Translations under genes and position numbers: made by a program | Shown here: in pieces, positions 30,839-39,809 of the stretch | Layout: the number at the start of each line of letters is the position of its first letter | Position numbering within the stretch: position 1 is the stretch's first letter | Notes under the pieces: model-generated | The model's input: the letters and a program-made list of their open reading frames with translations, nothing else | Database searches by the model: none | Told to the model about the DNA's origin: nothing | DNA from: Yoonia sediminilitoris | GTDB lineage: Bacteria; Pseudomonadota; Alphaproteobacteria; Rhodobacterales; Rhodobacteraceae | Direction of reading: 5' to 3' | Assembly: GCF_003058085.1 (NCBI RefSeq) | Contig: NZ_QBUD01000018.1 | Span: 1-59,191 of the forward strand | Length of the DNA stretch: 59,191 nucleotides

Positions 30839-32857
30839 ATGCTTACGGACAATACAATACTTGTGCTGGCGATTGCGGGTGTCCTGATACTGCTCGCCGT
30901 GGTTCAACTTTTTCTGGCCGCCCGCCACGACCGGGCGGTTACGGCAGCAGGCCCGATCGAAGAGCTTGCCGTCTACGAGAAGCGGCTGGAAGAAAAACAG
31001 CGGCTCATGGACGATCTTGAAGCTGAAGTGGAAAAACGTCGGGAGGCAATGGCCGTCGTTACTGACCTCCGGGCTGAGGTCGACGGTCTACGGCGTCAGA
31101 AGGAGGAGCTCCTTACAGAATGGGAGAGTCTCCGTGAACGTCGCGACGAAGTTGCGGCAGTTCGCAAGGAGACTGAGGACGCCGTTGTCGAACGCCAGCA
31201 ACTCGAAACGGAGATCGCCCCGCTTCGTGCGGAGTATCTGGAGATAAAGGAAAGGCTGGAAAAGGCGGAGGAGCTCATTGAGCGCACTGACGCCTTGAGA
31301 CGAGAGCACGACGAAATCTCCACACAGGTCAAAGATCTTCGGGACAAGAAGAGGCAACTTGAAGAGGCCGAGGAACGGGTTTCTCGCCTGGAAGAGCGTT
31401 CCTTCGAACTTGAGACATCGAATGCTCGGCTTGAGGGACAGAAGTCTTCGCATGAAAGCGAGTTGTCCGCCTTGGAAGCGCGGATCGCCTCGGAACACGG
31501 TGGGTTGGCATCTGCCCAAACCGAACATGCTCGCCTCGATGCAGAGGTTGCGGCTCTGAACCAGGAAACCCGCCGCTCCAGGGGCGAAATCGAGACGCTC
31601 CAGGACACTCGAAGCGCGCTTGATGCTCGATTGGCACACCTCAAGGCCGAGATAGCTCGCCGAGAAGGTCGAACCGTCGACGGGGAAACCGGCGAAACGG
31701 ATCCGCTTCGCGAGCTCAATGAAACACCACCGGTCATTACGGAGATGAGGACCTGGGACAACGCGCCCCGCGAGAACGAGGCGGATGCCATCAAACGCGT
31801 CGAACGCCGCCTACGCGCAAAGGGTCTCGACTACCCGGCTCGCACGCTTCGCGCTTTTCACACCGCCATGAAAGTAAATGAAACAACGCAGATGGCGGTC
31901 CTTGCCGGTATTTCCGGAACGGGCAAGAGCCAGCTCCCGCGTCAATACGCGGCCGGTATGGGCATCGGTTTCTTGCAAGTTCCGGTGCAGCCACGTTGGG
32001 ATAGTCCTCAGGATCTGATGGGATTTTACAACTACATCGAAGGCAAGTTCCGACCCACAGACATGGCGCGTGCGCTTTGGGCGGTCGACGGGCTTAACAA
32101 CGACGATGCGGAACAGGATCGCATGATGATGATCCTGCTGGACGAGATGAACCTCGCAAGGGTCGAATACTATTTCTCGGACTTCCTCAGCAGGCTGGAA
32201 AGCCGTCCGCGTCCCGATGACGTCGACAATGAAAACGAACGCAAGGACGCTGTGATCGAGCTTGAAATCCCGAACATGGAACGCCCCCCCAGGATTTTTC
32301 CGGGCTACAACCTCTTGTTTGCGGGCACTATGAACGAGGACGAAAGCACGCAGTCGCTATCCGATAAAGTTGTCGACCGTGCGAATATCCTTCGTTTTTC
32401 CGCCCCGAAGAAAATCAAGGACGGACAGGCAGAAGGAACGGTCGAGCCGATTTTGGCCCTTTCGCAACAGACATGGGAGAGCTGGGGGCGGTCGAGTGCG
32501 TCTGTCGATGGCGGTCGGCGTGTCACCAACCGGATTGAACAAATGGTTGATCTGATGCGTGACTTCAAACGGCCTTTCGGTCATCGGCTCGGACGCGCGA
32601 TCATGGCTTACGCGGCGAACTATCCTGAGGTTGAAGGCGGCCGCGGTGTCGACGACGCTCTCGCGGATCAATTAGAGATGCGCCTTCTACCGAAACTCAG
32701 GGGCGTGGAAACCGACATGGCTGGCCCTCAGTTCTCGAGGTTGATGACCTTTGTGGAACGCGAGCTGGGGGACGACGCCTTGGCCCAAGCAATCGGTGAG
32801 TCAATGTCCCTCGCCGAGGCAACCGGGCAGTTCGTATGGAGTGGAGTCACGCGTTGA
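30839..32857 (+). CDS. membrane-anchored coiled coil-McrB-like AAA+ ATPase
   Basis: 672 residues. A transmembrane helix at about 6-27 is followed by about 250 residues of coiled coil and a C-terminal AAA+ module of the McrB kind. Walker A is GISGTGKS (357-364), then VQPRWDSPQDLMGFYNY, Walker B LLDEMNLARVEYYF (DEMN at 435-438) and the GTMNEDEST signature close to the McrB MNxxD motif. McrB family members are GTPases that power a nuclease partner. N-terminal TM plus coiled coil is unlike classical McrB and like CoCoNuT-type McrB homologues. The 3' end overlaps the DUF2357 gene. Confidence 0.85.
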   Translation: MLTDNTILVLAIAGVLILLAVVQLFLAARHDRAVTAAGPIEELAVYEKRLEEKQRLMDDLEAEVEKRREAMAVVTDLRAEVDGLRRQKEELLTEWESLRERRDEVAAVRKETEDAVVERQQLETEIAPLRAEYLEIKERLEKAEELIERTDALRREHDEISTQVKDLRDKKRQLEEAEERVSRLEERSFELETSNARLEGQKSSHESELSALEARIASEHGGLASAQTEHARLDAEVAALNQETRRSRGEIETLQDTRSALDARLAHLKAEIARREGRTVDGETGETDPLRELNETPPVITEMRTWDNAPRENEADAIKRVERRLRAKGLDYPARTLRAFHTAMKVNETTQMAVLAGISGTGKSQLPRQYAAGMGIGFLQVPVQPRWDSPQDLMGFYNYIEGKFRPTDMARALWAVDGLNNDDAEQDRMMMILLDEMNLARVEYYFSDFLSRLESRPRPDDVDNENERKDAVIELEIPNMERPPRIFPGYNLLFAGTMNEDESTQSLSDKVVDRANILRFSAPKKIKDGQAEGTVEPILALSQQTWESWGRSSASVDGGRRVTNRIEQMVDLMRDFKRPFGHRLGRAIMAYAANYPEVEGGRGVDDALADQLEMRLLPKLRGVETDMAGPQFSRLMTFVERELGDDALAQAIGESMSLAEATGQFVWSGVTR

Positions 32858-34362
32858 TGCGGTTTCTGGCCCGTCCCTGGGCGGCGAAAGCCCTTGGAGA
32901 GGACGAAGCCTTTGGGCCCGAAGACTGTCTGATCGGTAGCTACCAGGGGGCGAACCCAGGCGGCTACGAATACGTGACGCTCTTGAGGGGAAACGTCCGA
33001 GGTAGCGATACCGGAACTGTTCTGTTTCCCTATCCAAAGCGTGAGGAAGCTGTCGGGCCCGCGCGTAAGGGCTTCCCGGTGCGCCCAAGGTCGGGGCACG
33101 ATCCTGCCACTCCGGACGAAGAAGAAGGCGCAGAGGCCCTTCGACACATGAACGAAGTTCTTGCACGTATCCAAGAACTGGAAGGTGCGATTGAAGACCC
33201 AAGCGATACATGGGGGCGCCTGAGGGATGCTTGGAAGCGCGCCGAAAATGAAGCCGAACCCAAAATGGCTGAAATCGTCCGGCAGGCGCGGGGCATGCTT
33301 CCGGTGCTTCGCGATCTGGAAAAACGCATCCGCCGGGTTCTACGTAGGCACAGGGAGCTAACTCCCCTTGATCGGGTGCAGGAGATGGATCGGACCTCTA
33401 TGGTGTGGCTCAGCCGACAGCCAGGGCGAAGCATCGCGGAACGTGCAGGTTCTTCGCAACGAATTCTTGCGACGGTTCGCCGTGAGAATTTCGATACGCT
33501 CGAGAACCGTGTCCTGCATGCCTACACGCGTCTTGCCGCAGATGTTGCACGCGAATGGACCCGTGAGCACCCTCGTGCGAAGGACAGTGTTCGCTACAAA
33601 CAGGTTGAGGCTTTTAGGAAGGCCTGTCGAGTATTGTCGCGAACACTCAGTGACCTCGGTGTCATGATCGCGTCGGCCGGCGTCCAGCCAAACTATGTGC
33701 TCATGCAAGATCGCAGCTATCGAGAGGTTCATGAGGGATGGCTGAGGCTTCTCTTACGCCGAAAAATTGTAGATGATCTTTGGGCTTGGCAGGCCGAAAC
33801 TTGGACGGATTTCTCCGTTCTTTCGATCATTCTTGCCATCGACGAATTGGAAGAGGCTGAACTTGTCGCTCAGTCGCCGATTTCGTGGAGCGGTGAGGCA
33901 ACAGGCGGACGCTGGTTCAATCAGGATCGGCCAATCGCCGTCTTTTGGCTGCGCGACACCAACCGCATTGTTGAAGTCCAAGCACGCCCTGAGCGACCAG
34001 GAACCATGTTGAGCGCGGCACAAGCGCACGTCGCCCTCAGAATTTCCGATCCCAAACGGGCTGACCTTCCGCGCAGGATCGCTGTCTGGACGCCACATGC
34101 CATGCGTAGAATTGATCTCGAGGATACTGTGCGGGGGGCAGTTCAACTGCTTCACCAAATCCAGCCCCTCGCTCAGACGGAAGTTTTGCGGAATGGGTTG
34201 ATCATGACCCCAGCACGTGGTGTCGCAGCTGAAGAGAGCGCAACTCACGGAAGAGCGATCGTTACGGCAATCGCCATAGGCCCAGCCGGTGAAGACCTAG
34301 CGAAGGGATTCCAGGCCGTGCGCGACTTCATTCGCAGTGAGCTATACGAGGTCGCAACATGA
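32836..34362 (+). CDS. DUF2357/McrC-like protein
   Basis: 508 residues from ATG 32836; ATG 32857 forms a TGATG junction with the upstream stop, has GGAG nearby and is an equally good start. SRQPGRSIAERAG, ENRVLHAYTRLAADVAREW and RYREVHEGWLRLLLRR-like helices match DUF2357 proteins, the partners of McrB-like ATPases. The C-terminal part, where McrC relatives carry a PD-(D/E)XK core, lacks an obvious D...(D/E)xK set. The nuclease may be degenerate and cutting could depend on the Vsr-type nuclease of the first gene. It is coupled at both ends to its neighbours. Confidence 0.7.
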   Translation: MEWSHALMRFLARPWAAKALGEDEAFGPEDCLIGSYQGANPGGYEYVTLLRGNVRGSDTGTVLFPYPKREEAVGPARKGFPVRPRSGHDPATPDEEEGAEALRHMNEVLARIQELEGAIEDPSDTWGRLRDAWKRAENEAEPKMAEIVRQARGMLPVLRDLEKRIRRVLRRHRELTPLDRVQEMDRTSMVWLSRQPGRSIAERAGSSQRILATVRRENFDTLENRVLHAYTRLAADVAREWTREHPRAKDSVRYKQVEAFRKACRVLSRTLSDLGVMIASAGVQPNYVLMQDRSYREVHEGWLRLLLRRKIVDDLWAWQAETWTDFSVLSIILAIDELEEAELVAQSPISWSGEATGGRWFNQDRPIAVFWLRDTNRIVEVQARPERPGTMLSAAQAHVALRISDPKRADLPRRIAVWTPHAMRRIDLEDTVRGAVQLLHQIQPLAQTEVLRNGLIMTPARGVAAEESATHGRAIVTAIAIGPAGEDLAKGFQAVRDFIRSELYEVAT

Positions 34363-36722
34363 TCGACCGAAAACTATGCGGCTTCGATCTCAACGGATGG
34401 AGAGATTTCGTTGCGAAGAACTGGCGCTCCGTGCCAGGTGAAGACGAGGTCATTGGTCCGACCGATATCGTCACAAGTGGCCCTCTTTCGTCGATCGTGC
34501 GGATCGGGGAAAGCCGCCTCGCAGGTTGGATCGGAGGACCGCAGGCTGACATTGCTCCGCACGGTCGCGGTGGTGGTTGGGGTGATGTCGGGTCAGAACA
34601 AAGACGCATTCCCGTTCGGTCACTGCTGGAAATGCGTGATGACGGGGTCGAAAAACTCGCCCAGGCACTTGTGGGATCTGCGAGCGGTTCGGCAAACACA
34701 GTCGTTTCGATCGATGAGGGCCCGGATGGCGATGAAGCCGTCCAAGAGCACCTTCTCGAAGCACTTGCCCGAGGGAAGTTCCGAAATGGCTCATTGGTTT
34801 GGCGACCAGTTCTTGCCGCCTTGTTCGCCATTCATCGCGATCAGGTTTCGGAGGGGCAGCTTGTAGGCGTCGTCTCCCATCAGCGCCAAGGCTTGTCAGT
34901 TCAAAAGCTGCGTATTCGTAGCGCAAGGAATGTGCTCGCCCCGGAGCGACGCGAGGCCGCTGCCCATATACCGTGCGACGCTGGTTACGAGTCCCTATTC
35001 CGAGGTGCCCGCAACGCCGCTGTCGGGGCAGAGGGTTTTTCGGCGCGCACAGCTCATCGTGCGATCGCAAGCTCGGTCGGAAAAGCTGGTTTAGGGATGG
35101 ATTGCAATCCTGAGATGCTCCGCATGCCCAACGGCGATTGGGAGCTCTTGGACCTTAATAAATTTGACGCGTCGGAAGTGGTGAGTGTCCCGAGTTCCGA
35201 GCTCGATCTGGCCGATTGCGACGTCGTTCTTTTCGAGACCCTTTGTGAAGGTCGGCTCAAAAAATGCCTGAGTGATGCTATCCAAAGAGCAGCTCCAGTC
35301 GAGGTGCTCTCTCTTCCCGCAACGGCTGTTGCGGAAGGTGCCTTGGAAGCAGCACGCCGAGCCGGGGACGGGGAACCGATCTTCTTCGACTTTCTACCAC
35401 GATTGTCCACCATCGTGTTCGGATCGGATGGCGCAAAGAATTTCGATCTCATACGGAAAGAAGAAACGCTCGAAGCAGGCCGGACCTACAGAAGCCCTGA
35501 AGCAGCATCTCTCGCGATACCGGCAGGGCAGGAGAGCGTCTCTGTCTACCTGAGGAAAGAGGAAGCTCCCTGGCCTCGAAAGGCAAGGGTGTCGCTTGGA
35601 GCTCCTCTGAAGCATCAAGCTGCCGTCTCGCTGTGGGTCGAACAGAAACCGGCCGCCGGGCGAGCGCGGATCCTCATGGAATCGCCGGACTTGGGGCGGA
35701 ATTTCGCGGTGGATTGGGATGAAGCACTGGAAGAGGAACGGCCCTGGTCTGAGATCATCGAGAGCTTGGATACGCAAGTGTCAATTCCCAAACGTCTGGT
35801 TCTTCCCTGCGGCATGGAGGCATGGCATGACAGCGATCGATCCGCAGGTATGCTAACTTTGCTCGAATCCGAGCCTAATCGCAGCCGCACGGATTGGGCG
35901 ACCCTTCGGCAAAAACTTTCACAGCGTCCCTTTGGCAAATACTGCATCTCAAGTGACGGCGACGTGCCTCCGGAGATCGCGGCAGAAACCCTCGAGCGGT
36001 TTGAAATTCTGACCAGCAAAGCGCTTGAGGTTACTGAAAAGCGCCTGAGGGGCGAAAGCGGCTACGGAACGGAAGACAATGAGGCTCTCAAATTCTTGAG
36101 TTGGCAGTTCCGCCGATGCCCGCGCGATGTCGCGACGTGGCTGATGGACTGTATTGAAGCGTCCGGGCGCAACCATCCGTTCGTCAAACATCAAGCAAGT
36201 TGGGTTCTCGTATATCAGGGCCTTGGCCGCATCGTCGGAAACGAAGAGGACGAAGCGAGAGCAATGCGGTTGCTTCTGACTTCGTCCATTGAGGACTGGG
36301 TCTGGAACCGACAAAGCGCGGCCATGGCGTTCATGCTGTCTCGTTCTGACAGCGCTCCATCTTACCTGGAACGAGAAGACGTAGAGAAGCTGACCAAGAG
36401 GACTATCGCGGACTTCCAACGTAATATCGGCGGCCAATATACAATGTTTAACTACGCGCCTTTCTTACTTGCAGGCCTGATAAGATGGCGTCTCGTTGAT
36501 CCTAAAGCTTTGGTGATCGGGGCCGACCCGTTGGCGGATGACCTCTTGGCTATCATTGAGAAAACAGAGCACGACCTGAAGGCCCGTTGTGGGTCCAATA
36601 TGAATTTCCAAAGGCGGCGGTCGAAGTTCTTGCCTATCCTCCAAGACCTGAAGTCAGAGCTGGCGGGAGAAGGTTCGAATCCTGACCTGTTGTTGGATAT
36701 CTATGGAGCGAGCGGAACGTGA
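34359..36722 (+). CDS. Hsp70-like ATPase domain protein with C-terminal helical region
   Basis: 787 residues, ATGA-coupled to the DUF2357 gene with GAGGT upstream. The middle region (about 275-375) shows Hsp70/actin-fold features: DVVLFETLCEGRLKKCL, ATAVAEGALEAARR (compare the 'VA.GAA' phrase of DnaK) and FFDFLPRLSTIVF. A substrate-binding-domain-like beta region follows to about 470, then a helical C-terminus (about 540-787). An N-terminal phosphate-loop DLG motif is not clear, so ATPase activity is uncertain. As I recall, Hsp70-like subunits accompany type I CoCoNuT systems, which supports that reading of the operon. Moderate confidence. Confidence 0.6.
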   Translation: MIDRKLCGFDLNGWRDFVAKNWRSVPGEDEVIGPTDIVTSGPLSSIVRIGESRLAGWIGGPQADIAPHGRGGGWGDVGSEQRRIPVRSLLEMRDDGVEKLAQALVGSASGSANTVVSIDEGPDGDEAVQEHLLEALARGKFRNGSLVWRPVLAALFAIHRDQVSEGQLVGVVSHQRQGLSVQKLRIRSARNVLAPERREAAAHIPCDAGYESLFRGARNAAVGAEGFSARTAHRAIASSVGKAGLGMDCNPEMLRMPNGDWELLDLNKFDASEVVSVPSSELDLADCDVVLFETLCEGRLKKCLSDAIQRAAPVEVLSLPATAVAEGALEAARRAGDGEPIFFDFLPRLSTIVFGSDGAKNFDLIRKEETLEAGRTYRSPEAASLAIPAGQESVSVYLRKEEAPWPRKARVSLGAPLKHQAAVSLWVEQKPAAGRARILMESPDLGRNFAVDWDEALEEERPWSEIIESLDTQVSIPKRLVLPCGMEAWHDSDRSAGMLTLLESEPNRSRTDWATLRQKLSQRPFGKYCISSDGDVPPEIAAETLERFEILTSKALEVTEKRLRGESGYGTEDNEALKFLSWQFRRCPRDVATWLMDCIEASGRNHPFVKHQASWVLVYQGLGRIVGNEEDEARAMRLLLTSSIEDWVWNRQSAAMAFMLSRSDSAPSYLEREDVEKLTKRTIADFQRNIGGQYTMFNYAPFLLAGLIRWRLVDPKALVIGADPLADDLLAIIEKTEHDLKARCGSNMNFQRRRSKFLPILQDLKSELAGEGSNPDLLLDIYGASGT

Positions 36723-36724
36723 CC

Positions 36725-36961
36725 ATGAGCGCGCAGGTACCAAGCTGCTGGATCAAGCCTCTGGGACGAGCAGAAGCCCGTCCGTTGTATAAAATCACCA
36801 CAGACACAAGCAAGAGATATCGTGATACTAAAGCGCTCTGGAGGATTCCCATCAGACCTGATGAACATCGCAACTGCATCGAACCAGAACCATCTTGGCA
36901 ACTAGGTGCGGACCAAGGACTGAAGCATGTGCCTATCGCTCAAGGCTGGAAGGTTTCTTAG
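36725..36961 (+). CDS. possible small protein following the Hsp70-like gene
   Basis: 78 codons starting two bases after the stop of the Hsp70-like gene, so translation could be coupled. The product has many Trp, Pro and charged residues (CWIKPLGRAEARPLYKI) and no recognised domain. The overlapping minus-strand frames look no better. It may be a real sixth gene or chance. Confidence 0.3.
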   Translation: MSAQVPSCWIKPLGRAEARPLYKITTDTSKRYRDTKALWRIPIRPDEHRNCIEPEPSWQLGADQGLKHVPIAQGWKVS

Positions 36962-37249
36962 GTCTTCGTCGCGATCCGAAGATTTCGGCTGACACGTCGT
37001 TGTATTCAGCGACGAAGCGATCCAAGCAAGCCTACAGCTTTTCAAGACTCGAACTTGCGCCGTCATTCAGCTTGGATTCCTTTGCCCTGGCTTTTGCGCG
37101 GACCTGATCCTTGTTCTGGCTAATAGACCTGAACTTCAATGTGTCGTTGCGAAAGGAGACACGCATTTGATCAATCAGCAGGTTTTCAATGCCATCAGAG
37201 AACAAATCTTAACAAATTTTTTTAGTGTCCCAAATTGCGGTCTTAATTA
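36962..37249. other. intergenic region between converging operons
   Basis: About 290 bp between the end of the plus-strand operon and the end of the minus-strand operon. The right half is AT-rich with a T7 run at 37216-37222 but no clear hairpin. Nothing else is seen. Confidence 0.4.
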
Positions 37250-39808
37250 TTATTCAATATCTTTTGGAGCAAAGCTAGGCGTGGCGGCTATAATGCGCTG
37301 CCGCAGTACCTCCACTTCGGGCAATGTCACGGAAGGCCTCGCCTGCTGTGGCAATACTTCTCCGTGCAACTGTGCGCGCAACTCCATCCAGCGTGCCTTT
37401 AGAACTTGCCAGTTGTGATCGTCATAGGTTCCGCTGACGACGACAGGATGAATGCGGATACGTGGTGGATCGCCCTCGTCATGTTCGTACCAAATTTTTA
37501 GATCATTCATCCAGCAGCTGCCCTTACGATCCACGCGGCCGATCTGTTGTTCGACAATACCGGGGTTCCACTCTGCGTGCAGTATGACCACGGTGCGACA
37601 GGCTTCATGCAAATTCAGCCCCTCACGTCCGACGCGGGATTGTGCAAGCAGCACCATTGGCCAGCTGGAGGCGCGATTGAAGGCGGACTGCAACAAGCGG
37701 CGCGTTTGAGGTAGGGTTGCGCCAGACATCATGCGGGCGAAATTTCCCTCTCGCCCGGAATAATCCTGAAGGTACACAACCAGTCTGGACCGCAGAGTGT
37801 CGTCGTTTTCTTGCTCTTCATCGGTCGAGTGATCTGCCAGCAGCCCTCTGAACAGGTCTAGTATCTCGACGCCGGTCCAAGATGCATCCGCACGCTCGCG
37901 CCTGTCGCCAAGCGCTTCGAGCAGGGGGCCAATTTCGCCCTGCAATTCTTCGCCATCGTCATCCTGGTGCAAGAAGCTGACCAGCAGTGCGGCGATATCA
38001 TCCTGTGGCGCAAGGGCGTCGATCTCACGATGAAGCCTTGCAAGCTCGGTGCGGCGCGCAGTGGACCATTTTTTGTAACGCTCGGTCAGCATCTGGTTGA
38101 TTGCTATGATCCCGCCCGAGGGCGCGTACATGTCGGGGTCTTTCATCGCGGCCAGAACGGCGGGCTCGCTCTCGTCCCGTACTTTCGCGGCTGGCCAGTG
38201 CTGTCCGTCTCTGAGCCGCCGGAGCATTTCGCGCGCATCCAGTATCCGGGTCAGCGCATTCATCGGAGCTATGAACCGCCCGAAAACGAGAACTTTCTCG
38301 TCTTGTTCAGTATAAGACTCGATCAGTCGTGCTGCGGCCAGTATCGCCGGATGGGTGTATATATCCGCAGGCTGCCCACAGAAGGCATCCATCCAGAAAG
38401 ATTGCGGGCCTTCAAACTCATTTTCCACCTTCATTTGTTCGGCAAGGTCGGCTTCAGAAGCGAGTCCAAAACCGTACCCTTGGGCAACCGAAAGTCTTGC
38501 ACGTTTCACGCGGGAATCCTCCTGGGGCAAGATCGACAGGGCTTCAGCAGCACAGAACCGACGCAGCCAGTCGCGCGTAAACCCCTCAGTTGCGGGAGAT
38601 ACTTTCAAATCCTGGACGACACGATAATCTCCGTGATCTTCCTGAAATGCGCTGATCACGGGATCGTGTCGCTTGTCCCTTCTTAGGACATAGGGGCGCA
38701 ATGCCTTTTGAAATCGGGTTGCGGCGGTCACGAAGCCATCGGTCAATGGCTCGTCAAGTTCTTCGACCTGGATGCGTTTGACGGTGTCAACATAGCCACT
38801 AATCCACGCCGCCAGATCGCCGAGCGCGGTGACATCATGGCCATCGTCTCGCCCGCTGATCCGGCCCAGTGTGTCAATCCATTGGCCTGCGTCTAGCTCA
38901 ACAGGGGTTGCGGTCATCCCGAGACGGAACGGATCGTTAGCTTCCCAACTCACCGGACCAAGAATGCGCGAAAGGCTAGAATCGGCACCGCGTGCCTTGT
39001 GTGCTTCATCGACTACGATCAAATCAAACTGCCCCAACCCATACCCGATCAGCCTCAGGATCTTGTGCTTATATTCATCGGCACCAAGCCACTTGTAGTC
39101 GCCAGCCAGATCGCCGATTAAATCCGGATCGTCCTGCAAATTGTGTTCAATGATTGTGTCGGCAATAGTGCTGGCGGCGCGGCGGCTGGCATAAACATGG
39201 CTAACCTCACCACGGCGAAAGCTGTCGCGCATGAAATTGCGCCGTCGCCCGGCCAGCAAGCGCACAACATTCGGAAGCAATTCACGCCGCCATCCCCCCG
39301 CCGGACCGTCGCCTGCGTTCGGAAAGCGCATAGCTGCAAATGTGTGCGAGATCATCAGGACCTCTTCAGTGGCCCACCCCTTTTTGGGCAGCTCCCGCTG
39401 CTGTCTCCGATCCTTAAGCCAGTCCGCGTGTTTGCGTTTGCGCTTTTCGGTTCCTTCGGCATCTTCCTCGGTGAGGAAACCCGCGATAAATCCGTCATAG
39501 CTGCGCAAGGGCAGCAGGGTCTGGTCATCAAGTTGAAACAGCTTCAGTTCCTTCTGCCACTGCACGCCCAACCCAGCCGGGAGCACAATCGCAGCTCTGC
39601 CGCCCGCATGACGCACCGCTGTGATCAGCGCGACCGCTATGCGGGTTTTGCCCATGCCGACCTCGTCCGCCAACAAGGCGGCGCGCTTACCTGATCTGAT
39701 CCGCAGGGCAAGTTCCGCAACCGACGCCCGCTGACCCGCATCGAGCAGATCGTCCGTTTGATGAGATGAAAGGTGATCCAGAAAGTCGGCTGCTCTTACC
39801 CAATCCAT
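37250..39808 (-). CDS. SNF2-type DEAD/DEAH helicase
   Basis: 852 residues from ATG 39808, which has GAGGAG just upstream and overlaps the PLD gene end; the longer frame from 39847 is not favoured. RecA-like domain 1 has DEVGMGKT at 48-55 and DEAH at 267-270. Domain 2 ends with QSRVGREGLNLHEACRTVV and QQIGRVDRKGS, the typical SNF2 motifs V-VI. Such enzymes translocate on double-stranded DNA. It is the last gene of a five-gene operon and would be the motor partner of the PLD protein before it. No methyltransferase or DrmB-like gene is present. Confidence 0.88.
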   Translation of the reverse strand: MDWVRAADFLDHLSSHQTDDLLDAGQRASVAELALRIRSGKRAALLADEVGMGKTRIAVALITAVRHAGGRAAIVLPAGLGVQWQKELKLFQLDDQTLLPLRSYDGFIAGFLTEEDAEGTEKRKRKHADWLKDRRQQRELPKKGWATEEVLMISHTFAAMRFPNAGDGPAGGWRRELLPNVVRLLAGRRRNFMRDSFRRGEVSHVYASRRAASTIADTIIEHNLQDDPDLIGDLAGDYKWLGADEYKHKILRLIGYGLGQFDLIVVDEAHKARGADSSLSRILGPVSWEANDPFRLGMTATPVELDAGQWIDTLGRISGRDDGHDVTALGDLAAWISGYVDTVKRIQVEELDEPLTDGFVTAATRFQKALRPYVLRRDKRHDPVISAFQEDHGDYRVVQDLKVSPATEGFTRDWLRRFCAAEALSILPQEDSRVKRARLSVAQGYGFGLASEADLAEQMKVENEFEGPQSFWMDAFCGQPADIYTHPAILAAARLIESYTEQDEKVLVFGRFIAPMNALTRILDAREMLRRLRDGQHWPAAKVRDESEPAVLAAMKDPDMYAPSGGIIAINQMLTERYKKWSTARRTELARLHREIDALAPQDDIAALLVSFLHQDDDGEELQGEIGPLLEALGDRRERADASWTGVEILDLFRGLLADHSTDEEQENDDTLRSRLVVYLQDYSGREGNFARMMSGATLPQTRRLLQSAFNRASSWPMVLLAQSRVGREGLNLHEACRTVVILHAEWNPGIVEQQIGRVDRKGSCWMNDLKIWYEHDEGDPPRIRIHPVVVSGTYDDHNWQVLKARWMELRAQLHGEVLPQQARPSVTLPEVEVLRQRIIAATPSFAPKDIE

Positions 39809-39809
39809 T

